Positions 1 to 9,306 are shown, counted from the first letter of the stretch. The stretch is 38,990 nt of DNA from Marinimicrobium sp. (GCA_027322215.1 DAHVRW010000004.1:1-38990), one strand, 5' to 3'. Made by a program: numbers and translations. The notes: generated by a model from the letters alone, not told the origin.

Positions 1-77
1 CTGGCCCGCTAAAACGCAAAAGGGCCCACCTCTTTCGAGGCGGGCCCTTTCACGTTTTGGTGGAGGCGGGGGGAGTT
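1..77. repeat. Exact 77-bp direct repeat, copy 1: terminator hairpin + last 20 nt of the tmRNA 3' end
   Basis: Identical to 308-384 by eye (ctggcccgctaaaacgcaaaagggccc...ggtggaggcggggggagtt). Copy 1 diverges right after 'agtt'. It may extend left of the window. Confidence 0.95.
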
Positions 78-162
78 AGGTCAAAAATTGCTCCTGCAGT
101 TTTGACATTCGCGCCCTCCCTGGCGCTCAACCCCGCTACGGCGCTTCAACTGCCGATCGCCC

Positions 163-202
163 AATAAACAACCCCATCCCTTGCGGGACGGGGTTGTTTA
201 TT
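163..202. terminator. Terminator-like hairpin in the repeat array
   Basis: aataaacaaccccatccc-ttgc-gggacggggttgtttatt, 18-bp stem with one A/C mismatch. Confidence 0.75.
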
Positions 203-220
203 GGTGGAGGCGGGGGAGTT
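201..220. repeat. Third partial copy of the tmRNA 3' tail (ttggtggaggcgggggagtt, one G shorter)
   Basis: Matches 57-77 and 364-384 except one G fewer; directly abuts a different terminator hairpin at 163-202. Confidence 0.85.
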
Positions 221-307
221 CATGGCGCACATCCCTGTGCGCCACCCTTCGGCTGTGCAAAACGGCTTTCCTGCCGTTTTGTGAACCCCGCTACGGGGGT
301 GCATAAC

Positions 308-384
308 CTGGCCCGCTAAAACGCAAAAGGGCCCACCTCTTTCGAGGCGGGCCCTTTCACGTTTTGGTGGAGGCGGGGGGAGTT
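308..384. repeat. Exact 77-bp direct repeat, copy 2: overlaps the true ssrA 3' end and its terminator
   Basis: Same sequence as 1-77, offset 307 bp; here it continues into the intact tmRNA. Confidence 0.95.
326..357 (-). terminator. ssrA terminator hairpin
   Basis: aaagggcccacctc-tttc-gaggcgggcccttt, near-perfect 14-bp stem just past the tmRNA 3' end. An identical copy is at 19-50. Confidence 0.8.
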
Positions 385-721
385 GAACCCCCGTCCGCCA
401 GTAGTCCGCTCTCGGCTCTACATGCTTAGCGTCCGTCTATTGATTTAGCAGCTTACAGCCCAACGGCCAGGACGTAAGTCGCGATCCTGATAGTGTTTTA
501 ACGGATCCGCCCCAGGCAGGTTTCACCGCGATCCAGTTCTATATGACAGTCAATAACGCGGTACTGGCACCTTGTTATCGACCGCTAGCGGGGTTTAAGC
601 CGCTAGAGCGTAGTTGTCGTCGTTGGCAACTAGTAGTTTACAGCTTTGGATTTACGTGATTCGCTGCCATCACGGCATGCACCTAAAGTTTCATTACCGG
701 CGTCGAATCCAAATCGCCCCC
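365..721 (-). ncRNA. ssrA: tmRNA (transfer-messenger RNA)
   Basis: Reverse complement starts GGGGGCGATTTGGATTCGACGCCGG and ends GGGGGTTCAACTCCCCCCGCCTCCACCA (7-bp acceptor stem, encoded CCA). Tag frame at 627..595 reads GCC AAC GAC GAC AAC TAC GCT CTA GCG GCT TAA = ANDDNYALAA*. Confidence 0.97.
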
Positions 722-842
722 GTAAACTGGGGGTAACCGGTGCACGGGCATAGGGCAAACCCGGCATACTATGGGACTGGTTGAAGGAGCTAAAGTTCCA
801 TAGCCCACCATTGTAGGGGGCGGCGGCCAGTGTAGCAAGTTG

Positions 843-2192
843 TTAAGCGGTGCCGATCTGTAAAACGGCGGTGGCGATGGATAAGTAGATCAGAATTCCG
901 CACACATCCGCGATGGTAGTGATCAGGGGCGCACTGGCGGTGGCGGGGTCCATGTTGAAGCGGTTCAGTAAAAACGGCAGCAGCATGCCGACCATGCTGC
1001 CCACTACCACCACCAGTACCGTAGACAACGAAACCACAATCGCGACATCCGGACCGCCTCGCCATACGCCCAAAATCGACACGGCGGCGCCCATGGTCAG
1101 GCCCAGGGCCAGGGAGACACCCAGCTCCTTGCCCAACAGCTTTAGCCAGTCACGTGCTTGTACGTCGCCGGTGGCGAGGGCACGCACCATCAAGGTTGCG
1201 GCTTGAGCGCCGGCGTTACCGCCCGAGGCAACAATTAGCGGTAAGAAAAATACCAGCGCTATCACCGCCTCAATGGTGGCCTCGAAGTAGGCGATGCCCG
1301 CGCCGCCAAATACATTCATAAACACCAGCAACACCAGCCAGCCAATTCGCTTTCGGTAGAGCAGCGCGGGGCTGGCATCGCGCAGACTCAGCCCGACGGC
1401 GCTAACACCCCCTATCTTGTGGAAGTCCTCGGTGTTTTCCTCTTCCGCCACGTCCATGATGTCATCGACTGTCACCACGCCCAGCATAGCGCCGTTAGCA
1501 TCGACTACCGGCAACGCGGTGATGTCGTAGTGCTGGATCAAGCGTACGGCTTCGGTGCGGTCCTCGGAGGCAAAAATACTTACCGGCTCACCGGTAACCA
1601 GCTCTTCGACTTTGCGGCTCGGGTCTTCCAGCACCAGGCGCTTCAGGCTGATGGTGCCCTGAAGCCGGCCTCTATAATCGGTTATATAGAGGGTGTTGAT
1701 GGTTTCCTGATCTTCGCGGTAACGGCGCAGATGCTCCAGCGCAGTACTTAGGCTCCAGTATTCGCGCACGGTGATGAAGTTGGTAGTCATCAACCGGCCA
1801 GCACTTTCCTCGGGGTAGCCGAGTTGCTGCAGCGCGTGTTTTAGCTCGCCGGGACTTAACAGCTTGAGCAGTTGTTCCACCTGATCGGCGGGCAGTGTTT
1901 CCAATAACGTAGTGCGGTCGTCTGGCGAGAATTCGCTCATGATCAACCGGCCGGTTTCATCATCTACCTGTTGGAGCAGGAGGTTCTGAAGATTTAAATT
2001 CAGATAGGAAACGGTTTTGGCCCAGCGCTCCCGGGGCAGCTCCGGCAAAACACGGGCGATGGTTTCCGGTTCCAGATCGTCCAGCGCAGCGGCAACGTCC
2101 TGAACATGCATGGTCTCGGCATGACTACCCACTTCACCCCAGGCTTCATGCTGAATAAGATCGCGCAAAAGCGCGCTATCGGTCTGTTCCAT
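843..2192 (-). CDS. mgtE: Magnesium transporter MgtE
   Basis: 449 aa: MgtE N-terminal domain (DDLEPETIARVLPELP...), CBS pair (YITDYRGRLQGTISLKRLV...VVTVDDIMDV) and C-terminal membrane domain (GGNAGAQAATLMVRALA). Confidence 0.93.
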   Translation of the reverse strand: MEQTDSALLRDLIQHEAWGEVGSHAETMHVQDVAAALDDLEPETIARVLPELPRERWAKTVSYLNLNLQNLLLQQVDDETGRLIMSEFSPDDRTTLLETLPADQVEQLLKLLSPGELKHALQQLGYPEESAGRLMTTNFITVREYWSLSTALEHLRRYREDQETINTLYITDYRGRLQGTISLKRLVLEDPSRKVEELVTGEPVSIFASEDRTEAVRLIQHYDITALPVVDANGAMLGVVTVDDIMDVAEEENTEDFHKIGGVSAVGLSLRDASPALLYRKRIGWLVLLVFMNVFGGAGIAYFEATIEAVIALVFFLPLIVASGGNAGAQAATLMVRALATGDVQARDWLKLLGKELGVSLALGLTMGAAVSILGVWRGGPDVAIVVSLSTVLVVVVGSMVGMLLPFLLNRFNMDPATASAPLITTIADVCGILIYLSIATAVLQIGTA

Positions 2193-2444
2193 AAGGCTTC
2201 ACCGTCCCCACCGTCATGAGCCGCAAAGTGCCGCTAATGTAGCATAGAGCGAAGTTGCCAGTAAACGATTGATTCCATTGGATAATTGCCGCGGCGTTAT
2301 GCCTCTGTTGGGATAAGCCTGTGGCGGAGAAACGCGAGCCATTAAGTGAGCATCTCGGCAATGGCGAGCGCTACAGTAAAGTGACTTGGCAACGCCGATC
2401 GCGGTAGAGTGAGCTTTGGTTTATTGAGTCATCACGGGAGACGC

Positions 2445-3812
2445 ATGGCCATGTCCATGAATTGGGAACAGCTTTTGAGCGCCGAGCGTTTGGGCAATCG
2501 GCCCGCCAAAAGTGAAGAGGGCCGATCGCCTTTTTATTCGGATCACGACAAAATCATTTTCTCTGGCGCGTTTCGTCGCCTGGCTCGCAAGACACAGGTT
2601 CACCCTCTGGCTACCAACGATCATGTGCACAACCGCCTCACTCACAGCCTGGAAGTCGCCTGCGTAGGGCGTACCCTGGGAATGCGTGTGGGTAATGCGC
2701 TGCAGGCCACCGGCGATTTGCCCGCCGGGCTGGAACCAACGGACATCGGCGATATTATTCAGGCCAGCTGTTTGGCGCACGATATTGGCAACCCGCCTTT
2801 CGGCCATACCGGTGAAGAGGCTATTCGAAACTGGTTTCAAAAAGACGGCGCCAAGTACCTTGAGAAGTTGAGCGATGTCGAGCGCGATGATCTTCGGCTG
2901 TTCGAGGGCAATGCCCAGGGGCTTAGGGTGTTAACCACGCTGGAGTACCACCAGTATGAAGAAGGAATGCGCCTGACATACGCCACGCTTGCCTCGGCGA
3001 TAAAATACCCTTGGTGTTCCACGCCAAGTCTTCAGGGTCTGCGACCGAAGAGTGATAAGTACGGCGTGTTTCAAACGGAGCTGCCGTATTTTCATGAAAT
3101 CGTACGCCACACCGGCTTGCTGCCTAAAGGTGATAACTGGTACTGCCGTCATCCGTTAGTGTATTTGATGGAGGCGGCGGATGACTTTTGCTATGGCATA
3201 TTGGACCTGGAAGACGGCTTGGAAATGGGCATCCTCACCTGGCCGGAAATTTACGACATATTGCGCACCGTGATCGACCCGGCGCAGCTTCCGGATTTGG
3301 AAAAAAGTCTGTCTCGAGTCCGCGACGGACGCAAGCCCGCCATCTTGCGAGGTAAAGTGATCGATGCGTTGATCAATGCCGGCACCCAGGCATTTATCGA
3401 GCACCAAGATCGATTCTTAGCGGGGGAGGTCGAAGGTGATCTGAGTTCCTTGTGCGAGGCGCCGGTCAAAGACGCTGTTCAGGGCGCAAAAGATTTGGCC
3501 CGGGAGAAAATATTCAATCACGCGCAGCGCGTGGAATTGGAGATCGGCGCTTACAGCACAATCGGTACTTTGCTGAGCACATTGTGCGGCGCCGTGGATG
3601 CTCTGTTGGGCGACCCCGCCGACGTTACCTATAAGGACCGTCGAGTGTTGGCGTTGATCGGTGAAAACAATTTTCATCCGTCGGTGTTCGAAAAGCGAGG
3701 CCGTTATCAGTACCAAGCTCTGATGGCCGTGATTGATTACCTCAGCGGCATGACCGATAACTATGCCACCAATCTGGCCAAGCAATTTAACGGCATGGGC
3801 AACAGCCGTTAA
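2445..3812 (+). CDS. dgt: Deoxyguanosinetriphosphate triphosphohydrolase (dGTPase)
   Basis: HD-domain dGTPase motifs (FSGAFRRLARKTQVHPL, NRLTHSLEVACVGRTLG, AHDIGNPPFGHTGEEAI). Start set at the ATG after GGGAG. Confidence 0.92.
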   Translation: MAMSMNWEQLLSAERLGNRPAKSEEGRSPFYSDHDKIIFSGAFRRLARKTQVHPLATNDHVHNRLTHSLEVACVGRTLGMRVGNALQATGDLPAGLEPTDIGDIIQASCLAHDIGNPPFGHTGEEAIRNWFQKDGAKYLEKLSDVERDDLRLFEGNAQGLRVLTTLEYHQYEEGMRLTYATLASAIKYPWCSTPSLQGLRPKSDKYGVFQTELPYFHEIVRHTGLLPKGDNWYCRHPLVYLMEAADDFCYGILDLEDGLEMGILTWPEIYDILRTVIDPAQLPDLEKSLSRVRDGRKPAILRGKVIDALINAGTQAFIEHQDRFLAGEVEGDLSSLCEAPVKDAVQGAKDLAREKIFNHAQRVELEIGAYSTIGTLLSTLCGAVDALLGDPADVTYKDRRVLALIGENNFHPSVFEKRGRYQYQALMAVIDYLSGMTDNYATNLAKQFNGMGNSR

Positions 3813-3846
3813 GCATGCGTTTGTGCCATCGGGAACAGGACTTTTT

Positions 3847-4578
3847 ATGCTGGCGCATTATTTTGAAAATCACTTTATCAACACACATAAGCTCGGGTGC
3901 ATCGCTTTTGTTTTGGCAATGCCAGGTTTCACCTCTCTCACGTGGGCGGATGTGCATGACCCACTCGATGCCGACCCATACGTGCGCTATGTGCAGGGGG
4001 AGCTGGGGCGAGTGTCGGTGGAGCCGATGAGCCCAGCGGGATCCGTGCCACAGTCTACCGCTTCAGAGTCGGTGTACAGCTTTGGGTTAGTGATTCAGCG
4101 GGCCGAACGACCGGGAACCTTTCAGTACGGCTGGGAAGGTGGCGTTCGCTTGGGTTATGGCAGCAACCGTAGCATGTTCGTGTATTTAGCCGACACGGGC
4201 AGCAGCGTGGGGGTGAAAAGCGATCTGTGGACGGCCGATGTCACCTTTGGCGGGTTTGCCAGTGCGAGCCTCGCCAACCGCGTACGCTTTTACGTTTCCG
4301 CCGGTCCGGTTGTGTACTGGGGACGCGCCAGTGGAGCGGATCAAGACACCACCGTCGCCCAAGGCGAAGGCACCGCCGTAACCATCGATTTGACTGATAG
4401 CGGCGACGACGTGGGCGCCACCTGGTACGCCCGGGCCGGGGCGGAGTGGATGTTCTCGCCTAACACCCATGTGGGTGTCAGTGTGCGCAAAGTGGACGCG
4501 CGTCTGGACTTTGGTCAGCGCGGTCGAGTGCACATGGATGAGCCATCCTATCTGCTGACTTTGGGGTATGTTTATTGA
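3847..4578 (+). CDS. Secreted outer-membrane beta-barrel-like protein, unknown function
   Basis: N-terminal hydrophobic segment, alternating aromatic/hydrophobic strands, C-terminal SYLLTLGYVY. Confidence 0.65.
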   Translation: MLAHYFENHFINTHKLGCIAFVLAMPGFTSLTWADVHDPLDADPYVRYVQGELGRVSVEPMSPAGSVPQSTASESVYSFGLVIQRAERPGTFQYGWEGGVRLGYGSNRSMFVYLADTGSSVGVKSDLWTADVTFGGFASASLANRVRFYVSAGPVVYWGRASGADQDTTVAQGEGTAVTIDLTDSGDDVGATWYARAGAEWMFSPNTHVGVSVRKVDARLDFGQRGRVHMDEPSYLLTLGYVY

Positions 4579-5543
4579 TGCCGTTTACGGTGCAGAACAG
4601 TCTCAGCGATTCCTGGCTTGCCTGGTTTTGGCATCAACGCCGCTTTTGGCTGTTGGCCCCATTGCTGGTTGCCTTCCCGCTGTTTTTTATCGGCGGCCCC
4701 CAGTGGCAAGCGCCGCCCCTTTATCGGGAGCTGTGGAGCCAGGGGCACATGGTGTTTTTTGCCCTGCTGTCGGTTTGGCTCACCAGTGTGGTGCCGATGC
4801 ACCGCCCGCGCCGTTGGCTGCTGTTGAGCGCGGCGATCATCCTCGTCGGGGCGGTCATTGAAGGCATTCAAGCCCAGATTGGTCGCACCGCCAGCTGGGA
4901 GGATGGACTGCGCAATTTAATCGGTGTTTGGTTTGGCCTGTTTTGGAGCTTGCCGGCGGGCCGGGGCGTATACATAGGTCGGTTGTTCGCAAGTGTCTTA
5001 GTGCTCTGGCAGCTCTCGGGTTTGGTTCCCCACGCAACCAACCATTTGTATCGGGTTCAGCAGTTTCCCGTGTTATCGAATTTTGAAAGCTCGCGGGATC
5101 TCGCCATTTGGAACGGCAACATCGAGCGCGTAACAGAGCCGGTGCGCGAAGGGCGGTACAGCCTGGCCATGCATTTTGGCACCCAGCGTTATTCCGCCGT
5201 CGGCAGTTACGCGCTGCCGAGGGACTGGCGGGGATACCATGAGCTGGTCTTCCTTTTACATAATCCATATAGCGAAGCGCTGCCCATCGTTTTACGTATC
5301 AATGACCGTCAGCACGAACAGGCCGGCCCCCGTTACGCGGACCGATTCAACCGCGGTTTGATCGTGCAGCCGGGGTGGAACGAATACCGAATAGCCCTTG
5401 ACGAGGTGCGCCAGGCACCGGAGGGAAGGGCCATGAACATGGCGGAAATTCAGCAGGTGCAATTGTTTGTTCAGGCGCTGGAGCAGCCGCGCACCCTGTA
5501 TCTGGATGATATGCGGTTAGAGATCGTCACACAGCGCGATTGA
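4578..5543 (+). CDS. VanZ-like membrane protein with C-terminal predicted beta-sandwich domain
   Basis: VanZ-type hydrophobic helices with GHMVFFALLSVWL and EGIQAQIGRTASWEDGLRNLIG, then a soluble C-terminus ending RTLYLDDMRLE. Confidence 0.75.
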   Translation: MPFTVQNSLSDSWLAWFWHQRRFWLLAPLLVAFPLFFIGGPQWQAPPLYRELWSQGHMVFFALLSVWLTSVVPMHRPRRWLLLSAAIILVGAVIEGIQAQIGRTASWEDGLRNLIGVWFGLFWSLPAGRGVYIGRLFASVLVLWQLSGLVPHATNHLYRVQQFPVLSNFESSRDLAIWNGNIERVTEPVREGRYSLAMHFGTQRYSAVGSYALPRDWRGYHELVFLLHNPYSEALPIVLRINDRQHEQAGPRYADRFNRGLIVQPGWNEYRIALDEVRQAPEGRAMNMAEIQQVQLFVQALEQPRTLYLDDMRLEIVTQRD

Positions 5544-5641
5544 TGCGTTACACATAATGCTCTGCCAGCTCTAGGACGCCTCCCGCACGAGCGCGGATGT
5601 GAATAATAAATATACGCGGACACAGTCACACAGGATGTCCC

Positions 5642-6160
5642 ATGAATAATAAAGCTGAACTCATGTCCCAATTGCGGATTGATCGGGACGATGAATCACG
5701 TAATACCCACAAATGGTACGACAGCCGCAAATGGCCCGGCATGCTCTCCGCTATGCGACCGTCTCTTCGAAAGTGACCGCCAAAATACTGGAAGTGTTGG
5801 TCGAATGAAGGCATGACTGTGGAGGAAGGTCAGGTGGTAGCGCGTCTGGACGACTCGAACCATCGCCGCCACCTCGCCGTGGAAGAAGCCAGCTTGGCTC
5901 TGGCGCAAGCGCAATTAGATGAAACCCGCACCAGCACTGAGAAGGCATTGCTCGAATCATTTATGCGTCAGTTCGGTGATATAGGCACGATCACTACACT
6001 GATTTTAGGCGCGGGTTTTTTACCATGTTATTGGTGGCCGCTAACACCATGTCCCAGGCCGTCCGTGAACGCATTTCGGAAATGGCGATTTTGAAAACTC
6101 TGGGTTTTTCCAACCAGTCGGTGCTGTTGATGATTTTAGCCGAATCCAAGAGGAGGTCCA
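5642..6160 (+). pseudogene. Decayed HlyD/MacA-type adaptor joined to the C-terminal remnant of an FtsX/MacB-type ABC permease
   Basis: Pieces in shifted frames: RYATVSSKVTAKILEVLVE / GMTVEEGQVVARLDDSNHRRHLAVEEASLALAQAQLDETR (adaptor) then FMRQFGDIGTITTLILGAGF / TMLLVAANTMSQAVRERISEMAILKTLGFSNQSVLLMILAES (permease). Confidence 0.85.
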
Positions 6161-6358
6161 CCCATGATGGCACCCGTCGTTATGGGTGGGCGATGCCTTT
6201 GGAATCATCGGATCAGGCACGTAATGAGGATATTCGTAGAGGCGTCTTATTTGGGGTGATGCCCCAGATGTTGTTACCATCTAGCCATTCCAAATTGTCG
6301 CGGTTGCGATCGGGGCAGCCAAGCCTGGGTCGTGGTTGCCAACCACAGGAGAGTGAGT

Positions 6359-7633
6359 GTGAACAACCAAGAACTACAGGCTCTGAAAGAGCGCTATGTT
6401 GCAGCAGGCGCTGCCAGTCCCAACAATCAATTTGCCGACCGGGCGGAAAATGCTGAGATTTGGGATGCGGACGGCCGGCGCATGATCGACTTTGCCGGGG
6501 GTATCGGCGTGATGAACATCGGCCACCGTCACCCGAAGGTAGTGGCGGCGGTCAAAGCCCAGACCGACAAACTCATGCACACATGCCAGACCGTGATGCC
6601 CTACGCGGGTTATGTCCAGGTGGCGAAAAAGTTGGCCGAGATTACGCCGGTGCGTGGCGATGCCAAAGTTATGCTGGCCAATTCCGGTGCCGAGGCGTTG
6701 GAAAATGCCGTAAAAATCGCGCGCGCGGCGACCGGTCGCACGAATGTGATTTGCTTCGACGGCGGCTACCACGGCCGTACGTTTATGACCATGGCGATGA
6801 ACGGCAAGGTTTATCCCTACCAGGGCGATTTTGGGCCCATGCCTGGCATGGTGTTTCGAGCGCCGTTTCCCGTGCCGTATCACGGCGTGAGCGAAGCCGA
6901 AGCGCTGCGGGGTTTGAACATGACCCTGAAAACCGATTCGGGGCCCCAGCACACCGCCGCCATTGTGATAGAGCCCATTATTGGTGAAGGTGGCTTTTAC
7001 GCCGCGCCGCCGTCGTTTCTCAAGGCAATCCGCGAGCTGTGTGACAAGCACGGCATTTTGATGATTGTGGATGAAGTGCAAAGTGGCTTTGGCCGCAGCG
7101 GTAAAATGTTTGCCATCGAGCACAGTGGCGTTGAGCCAGATATTATTACCGTCGCCAAAAGTATGGCGGATGGAATGCCCATCTCCGGTGTGGTGGGTAC
7201 CGACACCATCATGGACAGCTCCGGCCCCAACTCCCTGGGGGGCACATATACCGGTAACCCCGTTGCTTGTGCTGCGGCCTTAGCGGTAATGGAAGTGTTT
7301 GAAGAGGAAAATATTCTGGTTCGGGGGCTCGCCTTGGGTGAAAAACTGGCGCGGCGCATGGCTCAGTGGCAGGAGCGTTTCCCTTATGTGGATAACGCCC
7401 GGCATATGGGCCCCATGGCGGCCTTTGAGCTGGTTGAGAACAAACAGAGCCGCAAAGCTCGTCCGGATCTGGCGGCCGCACTCACTCAAAAAGCCAAAGA
7501 AAAAGGCCTGATCTTGCTCAGTTGTGGCATGTACGGAAACTCCATTCGTTTCCTAATGCCCATAACCATCGAAGATGAGGTGCTGGCGGAGGGGTTGGAT
7601 ATCGTCGAGGCGGGGCTAGAGGAGCTCGCCTAA
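6359..7633 (+). CDS. gabT: 4-aminobutyrate aminotransferase (class III PLP aminotransferase)
   Basis: Class III motifs: GYHGRTFMTMAMNGKV, IVDEVQSGFGRSGKMFA, ITVAKSMADGMPISGVVG. Likely GTG start (VNNQELQALK) at 6359. Confidence 0.9.
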   Translation: MNNQELQALKERYVAAGAASPNNQFADRAENAEIWDADGRRMIDFAGGIGVMNIGHRHPKVVAAVKAQTDKLMHTCQTVMPYAGYVQVAKKLAEITPVRGDAKVMLANSGAEALENAVKIARAATGRTNVICFDGGYHGRTFMTMAMNGKVYPYQGDFGPMPGMVFRAPFPVPYHGVSEAEALRGLNMTLKTDSGPQHTAAIVIEPIIGEGGFYAAPPSFLKAIRELCDKHGILMIVDEVQSGFGRSGKMFAIEHSGVEPDIITVAKSMADGMPISGVVGTDTIMDSSGPNSLGGTYTGNPVACAAALAVMEVFEEENILVRGLALGEKLARRMAQWQERFPYVDNARHMGPMAAFELVENKQSRKARPDLAAALTQKAKEKGLILLSCGMYGNSIRFLMPITIEDEVLAEGLDIVEAGLEELA

Positions 7634-7675
7634 CGCCTTGGGGCATCTTGTTGGGGGGCATCTTACCGAATGGCC

Positions 7676-7713
7676 TATGCCGCGCGGCGCCCTGTTGGCG
7701 CCAGCGCGGCATA
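7676..7713. terminator. Bidirectional terminator hairpin between convergent genes
   Basis: tatgccgcgcggcgcc-ctgtt-ggcgcc-a-gcgcggcata, between gabT (+) and the amidohydrolase (-). Confidence 0.75.
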
Positions 7714-7730
7714 AAGTTTCATGCTAACGG

Positions 7731-9134
7731 TTACCGCCCGGCAATTTCTTCCAGCCGGCTTTGAATATCACTTTCTGAAAACCATTTTCCGCGCACCATT
7801 ACCCCCGCCCGCTGCTGGACAGCACTGATGTCTTGCAGCGGGTTTGCGTCCAGCAAAATTAAGTCCGCCCGGTGCCCGGGCGCCACTAAACCAGATTCAT
7901 CGGCGGCGTCAAAGTATTGGGCAGCGTTGCGCGTGCCCGTGACCAAAACCTCATAAGGTGTCATGCCAGCGGCGACCATCATGGCCAGCTCGTGGTGGAT
8001 AGAGAAGCCGGGCACATTGAAAAACTGCGGTGCATCCGAGCCCAGGACAATCGGTGCGCCCCCGTCGTGCAGGGCCATCAGAATCTCTTGGCGAATTTCC
8101 ACCAACCGCTGCGCCGCCTCGGGTTGAAAGTCCTCTCGCTGTTGAAAGTCGTGCTTGGCCTGTACCCAGCCGTTGACCACGTCATCGGGCAAGTAGCGCA
8201 TCTCGGGCCAGCGAGCCATGCTCTCGGGATCTTCCTCGGACGCCAAATGCTCCACTAAGCTGAGCGTCGGTACGTTCCAGGTGCCGGCTTCAAGAGTGAG
8301 CGTCACCGAGTCCGGCAAGCGGTTCATGTCCACATCCTCCACCAGCGCGCTGCCGAAAAACCCGGTGTCGGTGATGGAAGAATCTACATTCTCTGCGGCC
8401 AGAAATTCCACGTAGCGGTCCAGGTGATCAATGGAGTCCTGCCCAGCCTTGAGCGCTTGCTCCAAAGACACCCCTGGCGGAATATGTCCGGCGAACGGAA
8501 TGCCCAGGCTCTGCGCTTCCTCCACCATAATTGGGTACTGATCCGCCGGCAGATTGCCCACCTTCAATAAATCAAAGCCCGCCTCATAATGTTCGCGCAC
8601 CGTGGCGCGTGTCTGCTCTTCGGAACCGGCATTGTGTGGCCCAAGCCAGGGACCGGCTGCATAAAGGGTCGGACCGTCCAGCTCGCCTTCAAGCAGACGT
8701 TGGCGCAGCTCGATATGGGACGGGCTACCGGCCATGCCTCGAACCAAAGTGACGCCATTGGAGATGTATAAAAACAGTGTGTCCTCCACGTACTGCGGGT
8801 TGTCGTCGCCCGGCACGTGGCCGTGCATTTCCGCCAGGCCGGGCATTAAGTAGCGACCGCTGCCGTCGATCAACGTGGCGCCGTCGGGAAGGCCGTGACC
8901 GGCGGGCTGGACCGATTCGATGCGGCCTTCGCGCACAACAACGGTCTGGTTGTTCAGTACATGCTCCCGGTCCATTGGGATGACGTTGACGTTTTCGAAC
9001 GCGTACAGGCCCGCTTGGGTCTCCAGCGTCGGAGCGGTTTCGGTGATCTCTGTGTCGGGGCTGCAAGCGCTGAGCAGCAGGCTGATTAAAGCGCTAAATG
9101 TGAGTATTGATCGGGCGCGAAAAAGTGCGAACAT
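7731..9134 (-). CDS. Amidohydrolase-family lipoprotein
   Basis: Lipobox-like LISLLLSAC; YLMPGLAEMHGHVPG, AGHIPPGVSLEQALKAGQDSIDH, VLGSDAPQFF; metal-dependent hydrolase, imidazolonepropionase-like. Confidence 0.85.
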   Translation of the reverse strand: MFALFRARSILTFSALISLLLSACSPDTEITETAPTLETQAGLYAFENVNVIPMDREHVLNNQTVVVREGRIESVQPAGHGLPDGATLIDGSGRYLMPGLAEMHGHVPGDDNPQYVEDTLFLYISNGVTLVRGMAGSPSHIELRQRLLEGELDGPTLYAAGPWLGPHNAGSEEQTRATVREHYEAGFDLLKVGNLPADQYPIMVEEAQSLGIPFAGHIPPGVSLEQALKAGQDSIDHLDRYVEFLAAENVDSSITDTGFFGSALVEDVDMNRLPDSVTLTLEAGTWNVPTLSLVEHLASEEDPESMARWPEMRYLPDDVVNGWVQAKHDFQQREDFQPEAAQRLVEIRQEILMALHDGGAPIVLGSDAPQFFNVPGFSIHHELAMMVAAGMTPYEVLVTGTRNAAQYFDAADESGLVAPGHRADLILLDANPLQDISAVQQRAGVMVRGKWFSESDIQSRLEEIAGR

Positions 9135-9264
9135 GGAACTCACCTCCAAGTGTATTGTTTTTGGAATTAAAAAATGCCATTAGCAAAACCGGGGCACGGG
9201 GTACCTTACACTTGGGTGTCGATTCGCCTCAAGTACAGAATCATCGGCTGGTGTGGGGGAATAA

Positions 9265-9287
9265 GCGGTGCAGCGGCGCTGCACCGC
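9265..9287 (-). terminator. Terminator hairpin downstream of the small beta-barrel gene
   Basis: gcggtgcagc-ggc-gctgcaccgc, perfect 10-bp stem. Confidence 0.65.
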
Positions 9288-9306
9288 GACAGGTTAACGT
9301 TTGAGA

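Noticed and set aside
1-384. CRISPR array interpretation of the repeats
   Set aside because: Only two or three copies, no regular spacers, and the repeat is explained by the ssrA 3' end plus terminator.
2193-2400. Possible Mg-sensing M-box riboswitch upstream of mgtE
   Set aside because: Could not identify the M-box secondary structure in the ~200-bp region by eye; a covariance-model search would be needed.
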